DNA of 64,000 bases from Epichloe hybrida (taxonomy: Eukaryota; Ascomycota; Sordariomycetes; Hypocreales; Clavicipitaceae), in contig JAFEKR010000003.1 in the NCBI GenBank assembly GCA_019022495.1, positions 744,001 through 808,000 of the forward strand, written 5' to 3'. A program made the translations under genes and the position numbers. Position 1 is the stretch's first letter, and each line of letters starts with the position of its first letter. Under the pieces are notes generated by a model. That model worked only from the letters and a program-made list of their open reading frames with translations. It did no database searches and was not told where the DNA came from. Of the stretch, positions 33,001 to 44,930 are shown one piece after another.

Positions 33001-35058
33001 ATATTAAAGATCCTTAGGGTCTGAATTAGGATCTAGACTAGGGCCCTCTTCACTAGTCCCCTGCTGGGCCCCTTGAGAACCACAGGCCTCTTGGAGAGGT
33101 ATTAGGGACCCTTTTCCTCCACTAGGGCCCTCTAACACCCCTAAATCTATTTCCTTAGATTTATAAGGGACCTAACCTGGGGCTATAGGCGAAGAAGAAG
33201 GGACTAATTCCCCTAAATCATCCCGTACGATTTCTTCAATATCATCATCATTTTCGTCGATTTCGTCTAAATCAGAAGCCCAATCCGGCTTTTTAGAGGG
33301 AATTTGAACCTCTATAGGGTAGCTAATCGGATTGCTATGACCCTTAAAAGCGGCGTAGGTAAAAGGTCGGATATAATACGAATTATTACAGGGCCCTTTA
33401 GATAACTTAGGCGTAGATTGGTTTTTAACGTGGAAGAAAAAGCCATGTTTTTCTATATCTAAGGTTATAATAAGAGACCTATCTTTAAGATAAAGTAGGT
33501 TTTTTATAAGGCAACCACTAGATATATAGTGCATAAGTCTACTAACTATATTAACATTAAGCTGAGGAAAATATAGCGCATCTTTAAGCACTAAGGTCCT
33601 ATATTTAGCTGGATTTTTCTAATATAGGACCTCAAAAACAGCACTACCGTGACCCTTAGCGTAAATAGGGCCACCACCAGTTATAATAGGGTCGGATTCC
33701 CCCTTTTTATAGGGGGTATAATCCCTAAAGACCTCCCTAGAATTAACAATATATATAGTCAAACCTGTATCATATAATAGGGCCTTTTTCATGTCTTTGC
33801 TGTAATAATTAAAACCATTCAAGGTTTTAATTTCTTGATTTTCATCATCCGATTCACTAGAGCTAGAATCAGAGCTGCTATCACTAGAGCTCTTATAACT
33901 AGTCTTATAAAGGCTAGGCTTCTTGTACGGTTTAAGAGCACCGTTAGAAAGGTTGTAATTTCCTAGCATAAAAGATCCCTCTCTAGAGGTCTCTTTATTA
34001 TCCTTTTTATCTGATTTTTGACCTTTTTGCTTCTTTTTCTTCTTCTTATTAGAAGAAGAATTAGAATTAGAAGAGCCCTTATTTTCTTTAGAGCCTCCTT
34101 TCTTCTTCTGATCCTTAGGGGCCTTTTCTTTTTCTTTAGCACCCTTTTCAAGGTTTTTAGCCCTATAATTCAGGGCTTTGGATACCGTAGATGACTTATC
34201 CCTCTGTTCTACTAGAAGGTCTGCCATCAAGAATTGAAGATTTAGGGCTTCTAGGGGAGCCCCTATAGCCCTATTCGTACGCATGCTGAATCGTTGCCTC
34301 TCAGCCCACTAAGGGAAGGTTGATTTTAGGGATTGAAGATATTGATTAACCTGATCTATCGGAGCAATCAGTACCCCTGAAATCAATAATCTAGCTAGTA
34401 GATTATTAAAGACTACATTAAAGGACTCTAGAGTCCCCTTAAACTCTTAAAAATTCAGGTTATAAAATTCTAAATATAGGGACCCCCTCTGGATTTCAAC
34501 GCTATGTGAATATTGCCTTACAAGTAAATTATAGGCTTCTTCAGGTGATTTTTGCTAAGTTATAGCAGCTTAGGGTCCTTCCGTATAACTATCCCTTAGT
34601 AACATAAGGATAATAGCTTAATCTGGATCCCCTAGCGCCCTAGAACTCTCCGGATTATCTAGAAAATTAGGCATGCCTAAAGCTCTAAATTAGATAGTTA
34701 AGGCTTGTTTCTATTGTTCGAAATTTTCAGCTCCTTTAAGCCTAGTAGTCTCTAGAAAACTATAAACCCTTTTATTAAATTCCTTAATAATTAAATTATT
34801 AAAGGTTGCTTATACAGAGCTAGATTCAGCTTGATTTTCTTAAACAGGCTGCTAATCTTGCTGCTGACTAGCGGGCTTATTAGATTCCACACCCTCCATA
34901 CGACTATTTATAGTTATAGATAGGCTTTCTAGCTTCTCTAATAACTGGTCTATAGTTACTTGTTGCTTAATAGCCTGCTCTTTTAGCTGGTTATTTAGAA
35001 CCTCTTGCGCACTAGGGTCAGGGATAACAGGTCCCTTTCCCTTTCCTTTAGTATCTAT
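30082..35058 (-). pseudogene. gag-pol of A copy 1, inactivated by point mutations
   Basis: All recognisable pieces share one reading frame of 1,659 codons, interrupted only by in-frame stops. The start codon is ATA (35058-35056) where copy 2 has ATG. Domains in order are a copia-type gag (up to about 34,000), a protease segment LLYDTGLTIYIVN near 33,775, a zinc-binding GAG-pre-integrase region WHVRLGHLGLPLL with FRCIAYDQ (a Cys now Tyr) near 32,970-32,850, an integrase core, reverse transcriptase with TYVDNYLLIG near 31,045, and RNase H (YYDSDFARDKKTLKSTYAYL) near 30,530. The frame ends LGLNNY plus stop. The many TAG/TAA codons at positions expected to be Trp or Gln fit RIP. Confidence 0.92.
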
Positions 35059-35300
35059 TTTCCTTTTTATAGAAGGGAAAAGCTTCTATCTCGCGGGTCC
35101 TTCCTTTTTTATAGCAGGGAAGTCTTCTGTATTTGAAATTTATTCCTTTTTATAGAAGGGAAAAAGCTTCTATCTCGCGGATCCTTCCTTTTTTATAGAA
35201 GGGAAGTCTTCTGTAGCCATAATTGATTCCTTTTTATAGAAGTGAAAAGCTTCTTTCTCGCAAGTCCTTCCTTTTTTATAGAAGGGAAGTCTTCTGTAAT
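35059..35300 (-). repeat. Three tandem leader repeats of about 83 bp in A copy 1
   Basis: Three imperfect units containing CCTTCTATAAAAA and GGAAGGA lie directly before the gag start. Copy 2 has only two units at 51438-51589 with a period of 83 bp. Confidence 0.85.
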
Positions 35301-35340
35301 CGTACACAAAGTGACCTAAAAAGAATCTATAGTGATAGAA

Positions 35341-35354
35341 CCGGGCTCATAACC
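35341..35354 (-). other. Inner primer-binding-site copy in A copy 1
   Basis: Read on the minus strand this is GGTTATGAGCCCGG, preceded by TTTCAACA. It is complementary to the CTCATAA anticodon-loop region expected in initiator tRNA-Met. Confidence 0.7.
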
Positions 35355-35363
35355 TGTTGAAAT

Positions 35364-35633
35364 CAAAAGAGTGGACCGATCCAACTGAACCTAGGATTAC
35401 AAAGCCTTATATATTTTTAACAATATATTTTAACACTCCCCCTGGAATTGTATATCCAGGTGCCCTATTGGAGGTTAGGCTTATACTAGCAATTGAATTT
35501 CTTGTTATTTTTCGGCAGGGTTCGAACCCATAACCTTGCCTCGCAGAGCAGTGCTCCACTATGGTGGGCGGGCTAATACGCGCTACAGTGAGCCACAACC
35601 ACTGCGCCACCGGGCTCATAACCTATTGAAATG
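35364..35633 (-). mobile_element. Miniature LTR-like insert with a tRNA-like pol III promoter
   Basis: A 270-bp unit absent from copy 2, flanked by direct repeats of ATTTCAAyAGGTTATGAGCCCGG (35341-35363 and 35611-35633). On the minus strand it contains an A-box match TGGCGCAGTGG and a B-box match GGTTCGAACCC about 80 bp apart, a palindrome CCTGGATATACAATTCCAGG, then GGGGGAG/TGTTAAAATA, which looks like a polypurine tract and LTR start. About 80 bp later comes CTTTTGATTTCAACA, like an LTR end, followed by the inner PBS. The arrangement PBS, tRNA-like segment, PPT, short LTR resembles a TRIM element (inference). A SINE-like insertion with long target duplication is the alternative. Confidence 0.55.
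35610..35623 (-). other. Outer primer-binding site of A copy 1
   Basis: GGTTATGAGCCCGG on the minus strand, directly adjacent to the 5' LTR end. It is complementary to the anticodon stem-loop of initiator tRNA-Met. Confidence 0.75.
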
Positions 35634-36426
35634 TAGGGAGCTAGTTGCCAGCTGGCAACAGCTGTACAGGTGCAAGCTCTACGGTCGGGGACCAATAGGG
35701 CTGCAACGTTAAATCAATTAACGCAACGCAACGGAAGGTTGTGGCAGTTATCAACTAATAGAATTCAATTTAGATCACTTTTATAATATCTTATAGAGCA
35801 ATAGAATTGATTTTAGATACGTTGTACGGGTAATGCGGCTGTTGTTAGTTAAGAGGACTAGCTATCTAGCTAGTTAAAAAGATCTTCTTCCTCTCATAGA
35901 CCTACCGACCGTATTGGTGGATCCGGGCCGCCAACGGGGTCTTACAGGCCACTTTTGATTTTCCGCAAAATTCATTTGTATGCAAAAACCAAAAAATCGA
36001 CTCACCACTATACTAGCTAGCAACCCGTATACACTAACTTTTGGTCCAAAAAATAACCTTGCATAAAGAGAAAGCCCTATCTTTAAGCTTTAATTTACTA
36101 TATATGAAACTTTTGTACGACCTCTAGATAAAGAGAAAATCATTGTTAAAGATAGCTATAGGGTAAGTTATGTGTAGGGTAACCTGCTTACGTCACCCTA
36201 GCTTACGTTACCCTAGCTTACCTAATTACTAGTGGCGTGGTTATAGCCACACTTGCAGCCACAACGCAATTGACTAATTAGTCATCCACACAGTCGGTCG
36301 CAGCCATTGACAGCTGCCCTCGCGACCGTTGACAGCTGCAGTGCAGCTGTCAGACTTGCAAAGCAAGCTAGTAATAAGAAGGTTCTTTAACTAGAAAAGG
36401 GCTAAAAATAAGTCTTATTTTTAACA
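35624..36426 (-). repeat. 5' LTR of A copy 1
   Basis: An 803-bp LTR, about 21-24 bp shorter than its partner through loss of one CAGCTGTCAA-type repeat near 36,300. It has TTACGTCA at 36188-36195 and a mutated TTACGTTA at 36203-36210. Confidence 0.95.
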
Positions 36427-36431
36427 ATAAA

Positions 36432-39400
36432 TTATTAATTTATTTAAATTAATTAAAGAGGAAAGTAATAAATTTAGTAATACTTTTATTATTACATCCG
36501 CTAGATTATTATTACTATTAATCCACCTAACTTTGTAAATCTTATGCCTTTTATATAATTAATAAAGAGCTATAATATTAATTATTAGTCTTTTCTCCTT
36601 TAAAATTCCTAGCTTTATAAGATATTTATATAATAAAAAAGAATTAGTATAGAGAATTATAGGAATTCAAGGTATCTTTAATTAATCTATGATTTAATGT
36701 AGAGTTATAGAAATCGCGTAGGTAATATTTATGCCTTAAACTATACTATATAACTCGGAGGTAAGCGCGCTATAAGTAACTCTCTTGCTCTTTATTAAGC
36801 TATATATAATAATATTACCTTTTATAATAAAGGTATTATTATCTTGTATTATTTTATTGCTGATTATAATCACATATCTAATCTATAAGCTTAGATCCTT
36901 ATTATTAGTAAGTAATCTATTTATAAACATAAAGAGCTTTACCTCCTTAAGAACTAAAGGAATATATTATAGTCTATGTTATTAATTCTTAATCTACTAC
37001 TTAAGGTGTTTATTAAGGTATATAATATCTTCCCTAGAGGGTTCTTAGTATTAAGCTATAATTAATAGGTTATAGAAAGCTTCTAGTTAATATATAGTTA
37101 TAATATAGCTTCCTTAGGCTTATTATTTTACATAGTCTTGCTTTACTATTAGGAATTAAGGATTAACTTCCTTAATCTTCTAACTCTAGCCTTTCTAGGT
37201 TAATATTAGTAAGTTATTAGTATTTTAGGTTAAGATATAACTATTAAAAATAAGGGGATTCTTAGCGGTTAATTATTACTTTTCTTTAGCTATAAAATTA
37301 GCCTTCTAGAGCTCTTTCTCTTCTTTTTAGAAGAAGTTATTATTACTTAGTCCTAATATATTATTAGTTTATATTCTAATAATACTAAAGATATTCTTAT
37401 TATTTAAGGCTATAATTAATAAGTAGGGATTGTAGGTTAAGGTTGTTATATTAAGGTTATCCCTATGGTAACGGAAGTACATTGCTTACTAGTGGGTTCT
37501 AGCCTCTATAATCCTATAAAGAGGTCTAATTAATTTAATTATAGTCCCTTCTAGAAAGAGATATGTAATTTGCTTTAGTAATTTCATAATAATTAGCCTT
37601 ATTAGCACTGTGTGTAATTAAGTGTAAGCTTATGTAATATTACAAATCTAAAGGTAAATACCTCTTTTTCTTAATAATGGAGTAATAGCTACGATAAGTC
37701 GTTAGCTTGCTTATTAAATTGTTAGTAATTGTATTAGGATAAATTCCTTTCCTTTATTATTATAGCCTTATACAATAAGGCGGGATTTCTTATATAGCAA
37801 GTCTATCCCTTTGCCTTTAATCTCTCTAACTATATAAGAATCAAAGATTCTATAACCTCTATGCTTTGCTAGGTTATACTTAACAAATTTAAATATATTA
37901 CAAGCTTATAAAGCGTTAATCTTAGCTTAATTAAATTACTTAAAGGGTTTTTCTAGGGTTATAATCTTCCTTTCTTAGCAAAGTTAAAGAGTAAGGTTCT
38001 AATTAGCCTCTTCCTTTACTATAAGGAATACTATATTTAGCATCCCTCTAGTTATAGCTTCTTAAATAAAGGCCTTCTCCTAATTTTTATTTATAAGTAT
38101 ATAAAGCTAAATTAAGCTAATATTTTTCTTAGGCTATAAGGTCTTCTTTTTCTTACTTTTATTCCTTTAGGGTAAGATAGTAAGTCTTTAACTTAATAGC
38201 TTCCCTTTAGGGCTTTCTAGGCTTTATAAGCCTTTTCTTTAGACTTTTTTACACTTATAAATTAGACTATAAGGGCCTTTCTTAGTCTCCCTTATTTTCT
38301 CTTAGCTAGTACTTATAGCTTTTTACTTACTTCTATTAAAGGATCTCTTTTAGTAGTAGTAGTTAGTTATATAGTTACTTCTTTCTTTATGTTATTAGGC
38401 TTTATCTCCTACTACTCTAGTCTTTTTATAATATATAAGTCTTTATAGTAAGGCTTTACTACTATAGAGCAAAACTTTACTAAGCTATAGGGTATATTAA
38501 TTATATAAGTCTCTCTATTAGTAGTAAGTAGCTTATAAGGGCTATACTAGCTACCCTTCTCTCTTTATATATATATATTAGCCTATAAGGGTAGCTAATA
38601 TATAGGCGCTATATTAGGGCTATTCTAGACTTTAAGGGTATTATAGACTTACTATAAAGCTAGGTAGTAGTAGACTTTATTAGTAACTTTACGAATTACT
38701 TTAGTATATTAAATAATAGAGATACTTAGTAGTAACTTATCTATTATTTATAGGTAGTCTCTAAAGACTAGTAAGGTTAGGATAATACTATTTAGGCTTA
38801 TAAAGTTATTAATTACTTTAATAGCTATTTAAAGACATTACTTTAGCGTAAGTTCTATCTTAATTAAGTCTATAATAATATTATAAGCTTAGCATAAAGG
38901 TCTATAATATCTCTTAACCTTTCTAATGCTATTATAGGCTTTAATTAGTATCTTATTAGTCTTAATTAATATTAGTTAAGTATAGTGCTTAAACTTAGTA
39001 GAAGCGAAGTTATTACTAGCGTTATATATAATCCATTCTAGAGGTCTGAGATAAGTATTAATCTAATATTCACGGATAGCGTCCTAGATATCTTAAGCTT
39101 TTTACTTCCTTAGATTAAGAAATCAGGCTACCTAAAATAATATTACTAAATTAATAATATAAAGTACTAGTTAGCTATTAATTTACATAATATTAACAAT
39201 AATCTTATAGTTAAATTCATAGTTATCTTTGATTATAAACTTAAATTAACTAGGGGCCTTTCTATATATCTAGTAATAGTAGTAGACTTTAGTTAATTCC
39301 TTAATTACCTAGCATTTAACTTTATAACTAGCTTAGTAAAGGATCTTTATAAGTTATTAAACAGAAGGGTAACTAAGTTAATAATATAATTAATAAATAT

Positions 39401-42400
39401 CTCCTTCTAAAAGGTAAAAGGCAACTATTTCTCTTACTTCTAGTAATCACTAAGGATAGCCCTATTATTACATAATAAGTATAGTCTTATTACCTTAGAT
39501 AAGTATATTAGTAAGGTTATTAATCTTAACTTATATTTTATCTATATTAGTAATTAAGAAGAGGAAGGGGGTAGCTATATTAAGGATATAGAATTTAAGC
39601 TCTCTAAGTTCTATAGGCATATAAAGGATTCCTCTTATAACTACTAATCTAGCGCTAAATATAATAATTTAGGGTTTATAAGGGGTTACCTTTAATAAAG
39701 GTATTAATCTTAATAAAGCCTTTACTTATACCTCTCTTATAGTTAACTTTCCTATAGCGCTAGTGTTAGGCATAATCTCTCTAAAGACCTCTTTAAAATA
39801 GTGTTTTTTAAAGATATAGTAAATTAAGCCTTTATTACACTCTTATAGCTTATAAAGCTTCTACCTAAGGAATATATATTAGAAAGCTTAATTATTTAGG
39901 GTCATGAGAATATTAATATTAGTAGCATTATAGTTAGTCTATAATCCGGAGTAAAAGAATTATATAATACTTAAGTATACTATTAATAGTAGCTTCTCTA
40001 TATTATTATTATTATCTTTAGCTTTTATATAAGCTAAAAGATATAATTCCTAATTCTAACCTAAGCCTTTATTAGGCTTATTATTATCCTACCCTTTATA
40101 GGAGGTAAGAAATACCTAGAATCTCTTCTCTAAAGGGGGTATATAATATATTTTACTAGCCTACTAGTAGTCCTTTTCCTTTTAATATTCCTTAGTAAAG
40201 TAATTAGAGAACTAGTAGCCACTCTTACCACATATAAAGCAATGCTTAGTGCTTAGCCTAGGGCTCTATTTATAATAACTTCCTCTACTATAAGGGGATA
40301 ATTACTATCTATACTAATAATTAGTAAATATAGCCTCTAGAGGGTCTCCTTATTAGTACTAAAGGTATTAGGAGGGCCTCTTATTTAATTCCATAATAGT
40401 AATTACCTTATAGAGGTCTCTAGCAAGACTTTTAAAGCCTAGAGAGTATATATATTCCACTATCTAATATTTAGGCACACTAGCTATAGCATTTAAGGAC
40501 TACTTATAAAGCTTAGTATTTACTATTTTAGTAGGGTATAGTCCTCTATGGATCTTCTTAAGGGTTAATAATATAATCTTAAGGCAATTAAGCTTACTTT
40601 TATTAGGGTTCTTCTTAATTATGTTCTTTAATATTATACTACTTTATTAGTAGTAATAGAATTACTAGTTACTTTCTATCTCAAAGTGTTAATAAATATA
40701 AGTAATTATCTCTTTATAGGAATAGTTATTCCTAAAGAGGTAATTAAGGAAGTATTATTTAGTATTACTTATTAATATAATAAGGAAAGCCTTCTAATAA
40801 TACATTTAAGGAAAGTTAATTCTATTATACTTGTTTTTAAAAAGCATAATCTTTAGCATTAAGAAGTTATATAGCTTCCTACTATAGTAATTACTATCCT
40901 TATATATCTTTATAAGCTCCAAGATCTTCTTTGTAATCTAATCTTCAGAGGTAAATTACTATAAAGGCATATTTTGTTATAAATAATAGTCCCCTAGTTG
41001 TTATTAATAATAATTATTAGGATAAAGCTATTAATTTAATAGTAATTATTATAGGGGCTCTTATAAAGGTTTATATAGTCTTTAGGGTTAGGGAAGGTGA
41101 ATTTCTAGGGTAGGTTATTAAGGCTATTAATATTAAGGCTCTAGGGGTTTAGAAGGTTATAGTCTCTCTTATAATCTCTCCTATAACTAAAAAGGTATTA
41201 AAGTTTAATAAAGCACTTCTTTAAGGGATACTAGAATTAAATATCCTAGGCCTTGCTTAATAAGAACGCTATTATCTTATAGAGAATTACATAATTCTCT
41301 AATAACTTCCTTTATAGCCCTTTTAAAGGTATCTTTAGACTAGCCTTTAAAGTCTTCTTAGAATAATTCCTATAGGTTATTATCTCTCTAACCTTAATAC
41401 TTACTAAGGTTAATAAATCTTATAATCTAGTTATTAAGCTTAAGCTATGTAGTAGTCTCTAGATCTAGCTAAATAAATTCTTTCTAATTACTAGAGAAGT
41501 TATAAGTAAGCTATTAAAGGTATAAGGGTAACTTATACTCTTAGGGTCTTTTAGGGGTAATAGTTAGAGCCTTATTATTACTAGTAGCCTTTACTCTTAT
41601 AAAAGGTCTAGATTCCTCTGCTATCTTTAACTATAAAAGAAATGTTACTAATTTATTATTTTTATTACTAATTAAGCTCCTATATTTACCTATTACTATT
41701 ATAAGGTTTTTCTTTTGTATTTTAGGAGCGTTATTACTCTAATAAAATTAGAAGATTACAAAAATAGGAAAAACAGAAGAAAAAGTAATAAAAGTAGTAA
41801 AAGTAGTAATAATAATAAATTAATAGAGATAAAGAAAGTAATATAAGTTTTAAAAGTAACTAGAAAATAATAGGAAAAGTAATAAAGGAATAATAGGAAT
41901 TACTACTTCCTATTTTTTGTAAAAAGAAGGTAAGGAGGTAATCTCTCTCTTTTACTAATAAGCATAGGGCAAATAGCACTAAGAGTAAAGGGGGCAAAAA
42001 TAAGTAGTAAATACTTATAAGGAGAGATTAAAGGTCTATTAGAAGGTGATATATTAAAGGGAATTTATAGGTATATTAGCTAGCTTAGCTAATGTTATTT
42101 AATATTAGGTTTGAAATAAATACCTCGTGGTAATAGATTTGGTTAGTTAGTTAGTTTTCTCGTAATAAACAATAAAATTAACAATTAATAATAATATCCT
42201 AGATAGATATAACAAAGTTATATCCCTTAGCCTAAGGGTTAATAGATTAATTCCTTAGAAGCCTAATAAGCCTGTAACTAGGATTCTAGTCTCTTCCTTT
42301 AGCACACTTATACAGTCATACCTCTCTACCATAATAACTATTATAGTATAACAAGGGGTAGTAGTAGTAATGTTTATAGAAATATCTCTTCTTGTAATAC

Positions 42401-42438
42401 CTAGCTTATCTATAGTTATAAAGTTAACTACTAATTAG
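36432..42438 (-). pseudogene. Degraded copia gag-pol of element B
   Basis: About 6 kb reading on the minus strand with very many stops. Near 40,245-40,212 a frame gives KHCFICGKSGY followed by a stop and FSNY, a nucleocapsid CCHC knuckle in which His and the last Cys are now Tyr. Near 36,780-36,440 another gives SALTSELYSIV, ITYAISITLHQIID and NNLADVIIKVL, the C-terminal RNase H of fungal copia elements. Reverse transcriptase and integrase are presumably between but I cannot place their catalytic residues. Confidence 0.7.
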
Positions 42439-42698
42439 TGTTAGTTACACCAAGGTCCTACGTAGGTATAAGGGTAATCCTATATAATTAAAGTTAATAA
42501 TAGTTAGTTAGCTAGCTAGGAAAGAGAGAGAAAAGAGGGAAAGTCTAGATACTAGAAAAGTAGGCAAAATCCGTATATAGGGCAAAAAAGGGGGTGGCGA
42601 ATTAATGCAGCCAATCATATCGCGTGCATCGCGCCGGACCCACAATTAGTCTGGTCTTTGGCCACGATTGAACCGATGAAGATCCGAAGGAATCAACA
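42439..42698 (-). repeat. 5' LTR of element B
   Basis: This 260-bp LTR is followed at once by TSD ATTTC. Inward on the minus strand it is followed by CTAATTAGTAGTTAACTT, the probable primer-binding region, also found next to the 5' LTR of element C. Confidence 0.88.
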
Positions 42699-42964
42699 AT
42701 TTCCCTTAGTTATATAAATAAGTTCCCCTCCCGGGCACGAGGTAAAACTGCTTAAATTATAGATCTCTATTTTTTAACACCTTTTCTAAATATCTAGCCT
42801 TCTTCTCTAGCTTTTTATTCCCCTTCTTCTTCTTACTTTTTTTAAATTTCTTAATGTTTTCTTTAGTTTTTTAAATTTCCTTTTTATCTAGAATTTCCTT
42901 AGATTTTTAGATAGCTATTAGGTTTTATAGCCTAGTAGTTATAGCCCCTAGCTTATAGTTACCC

Positions 42965-43468
42965 TTAGCTATACTATTTTCTAATTAGTTAGTTATTAAT
43001 TAGTTAATTAGTAGCCCTTAACTTACTTATAGATTTAAATTAAAGTAAAGTTAAGTGAGAATAAGTTATGTTTTTTTTTTAGTTTACCTTAGAGCTTTAA
43101 AGAATAAGTTATAAGATAGAAAAAATATAAAGAGATAAAATAAATATAGTTATAAAGAAAAGGGGAATTATATTAATTTATACTATAAGTAAAACTTAAA
43201 TAGATTTAAGTTTAACTATAGTTATAAATTATAACTATATCTTATATAATTATAGCTATAAACTTTATTATAAACTTTATATTAACTTTTTAGCCCCTAA
43301 ATTTATAGCTTAAAGCTTATTTCTTTTATATTTTACTTAACACTATAGTAATTATTAAATTTAGTTATTATATATAGCACTAGCTAGGTATTACTAGTAA
43401 TTCTTTTAGTTCCTTGAAAATTAGATGTATTAGCCACAGCTAATGACCCCAAAAAAATTAAAAATCAA
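42965..43468 (-). repeat. Right inverted arm of element E
   Basis: This is the inverted partner of 26,444-26,935. Its outer end reads TAGCCACAGCTAATGACCCC and is followed by TTAAAAATCAATA. Confidence 0.7.
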
Positions 43469-43470
43469 TA

Positions 43471-44925
43471 TAAATAAGTTTATTATTTTTTTAAGTTACT
43501 TTACTTAAAGCTTACTAAGCTTATTTCTAAATTTATCTATAATTATCTTCTAATAGATATTATAATACTTAATTACTTTCTTATCTTTTTACCTCTAAAT
43601 CTAGTACTATAGCTAGGTAATCTTTACTACTATTATCTTTTCTATTTATATCTTATAATAATAACTTTATTTTAGCTACCTTTTTAATAGTAGTAATAAT
43701 AGCTTTAATATTTTCTATACTACTTATAGTTACTTATAATAGCTTATTTAATTTATCTTATACTATTATTAAGCTTACTAAATACTATTATTAGTATAAA
43801 ATTATAATTTACTTTAGTAAATTTATAAACTCTTAAAATTAGTAAAATTCTAGTACTAACTTTAATATATAGTATAATTACTTTAGTCCCTTAAAAATAA
43901 CTACTATACTTAATTTATATAAAAGGTTATTTACCTATTATTTATATATAGCCTTTTCTTTATAAGTATTAGTAAAGTATTATACTAAATTTATATATAC
44001 TAGTTCTCTAACTATTTAATTTTAATATATTAAGGCTAGGTACTAAATATATAGATATACTATGTATATTTACTTATAAATTATTTAGTTATATATATCT
44101 AACTTATTATTAAATAAAATAAAGTCTAATCTTTTACTTAGATAGTAATATAAGTTATAATTACTATATAAGCTTTATATTTAAGCTTAGGGAGGGTGTT
44201 TTTATATATTATATAAAACCTCTTATAACTATTATACTTTTTTATCTTCTCTAAGTAATACTTTTTTACTTCTAATAGCTAGTAAAACTTTATTCTTCTT
44301 ATATTACTAAATTTATATAACTTAGCTATATAGTAAAAAAGGGCTTTAAAAGATTATATATATATATACTAAATCTAATTATGCTAAGTTTATATAGGTA
44401 TTAGGGTTTATTATAAAATATAGAAAATATAATAATTTAAAGAATATAACTATATAAGTACTAAATCTAATTATACTAATTTATATAAGTATTAGGGATT
44501 ATTATAACGGCGGCTAGAACAGAGGTAAACATGACTCATAGACAGACCCTTCTCCGTGACCCACGTGTATTACTTCTTAGTTATAGACTTCCCTAGGAAG
44601 TCCTTATACTTATAGGATTCCTAGGCGGATTAGAGCTAGATAAGTAATAATACTAGAGTACTTATAGCTTCTAGTATTATTATACTAGATTTAGTTTAAA
44701 TCTATAGTAAACATTAGTAAATAACCTAACCCTAGCCTAAGGTAGCCTTAAATAGCTAGAAAGAAAAGAAAAACCTATAGGAAGTTTAATATAAAAAGAA
44801 GAAAAAGACTAGGACCCTAAGGGGAGAAGAGCTCTTTTTTATACTTATAAAGGGGGGGGGGGATAATTTAAATAACTTACTTAAAAATAAAGTATAATAT
44901 AATTAATAAATCTAATAATATATAA
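43471..44925. other. AT-rich sequence between elements E and C
   Basis: About 1.45 kb of degraded sequence. A less AT-rich island (GACAGACCCTTCTCCGTGAC, near 44,555) and an 11-base G run at 44,852-44,862 are the only landmarks. No gene or element border is recognisable. Confidence 0.45.
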
Positions 44926-44930
44926 GTAAT

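Larger units (their letters stand above)
29052..36426 (-). mobile_element. Ty1/copia retrotransposon A, copy 1, nested in element B
   Basis: A 7,375-bp element bounded by the TSD ATAAA (29047-29051 and 36427-36431). LTRs of 824 bp (left, 3') and 803 bp (right, 5') have ends TGTT...AATA, originally TGTT...AACA. The order on the minus strand is 5' LTR, PBS at 35623-35610, a 270-bp insert, a second PBS copy at 35354-35341, a leader with three tandem repeats, a gag-pol frame at 35058-30082, a polypurine tract (AGAGGGGG) and the 3' LTR. Gene order is gag, protease, integrase, reverse transcriptase, RNase H, which defines Ty1/copia. Confidence 0.95.
28580..42698 (-). mobile_element. Ty1/copia retrotransposon B, RIP-degraded, split by element A copy 1
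   Basis: Two 260-bp direct LTRs (28580-28839 and 42439-42698) start TGTTGGTTACACCAAGG or TGTTAGTTACACC and end GAATTAATA or GAATCAACA. They are flanked by the 5-bp TSD ATTTC (28575-28579 and 42699-42703), so they are the ends of one insertion. Coding remnants lie on the minus strand: a CCHC zinc knuckle with Cys/His to Tyr changes near 40,212-40,245 and a copia RNase H end near 36,440-36,790. The 5' LTR is therefore the right-hand one. A purine-rich tract (AAAGGAAAAAGAGAGAC on the minus strand) abuts the left LTR. Without the nested A element it is about 6.7 kb. Confidence 0.85.
26444..43468. mobile_element. Putative TIR DNA transposon E with long inverted arms, interrupted by element B
   Basis: The two ends are inverted copies. 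The left begins TTGATTTTTAATGGGGTCAT and continues through GGCTGTGGCTAATGCATC; the right, read in reverse, begins TTGATTTTTAATTTTTTTGG and continues GGTCATTAGCTGTGGC. Homology runs inward for about 490-500 bp, and a shorter block (AGCAGTTTTACCTCGT) matches at 27,170-27,185 and 42,736-42,751. Both ends are next to TA, which would fit a TA-duplicating (Tc1/mariner-like) element. Without element B the element is about 2.9 kb. I cannot recognise a transposase in the degraded interior (27,200-28,579), so the class is uncertain. Confidence 0.55.

Noticed and set aside
35407..35619. 70-aa minus-strand frame, or a functional tRNA gene, in the A copy 1 insert
   Set aside because: The frame is only a translation of the tRNA-like sequence. 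A functional tRNA is unlikely because the 5' and 3' ends do not pair as an acceptor stem and the A- to B-box spacing is too long.
36785..36985. 66-aa plus-strand hydrophobic frame
   Set aside because: It is opposite the degraded RNase H of element B, which reads on the minus strand.
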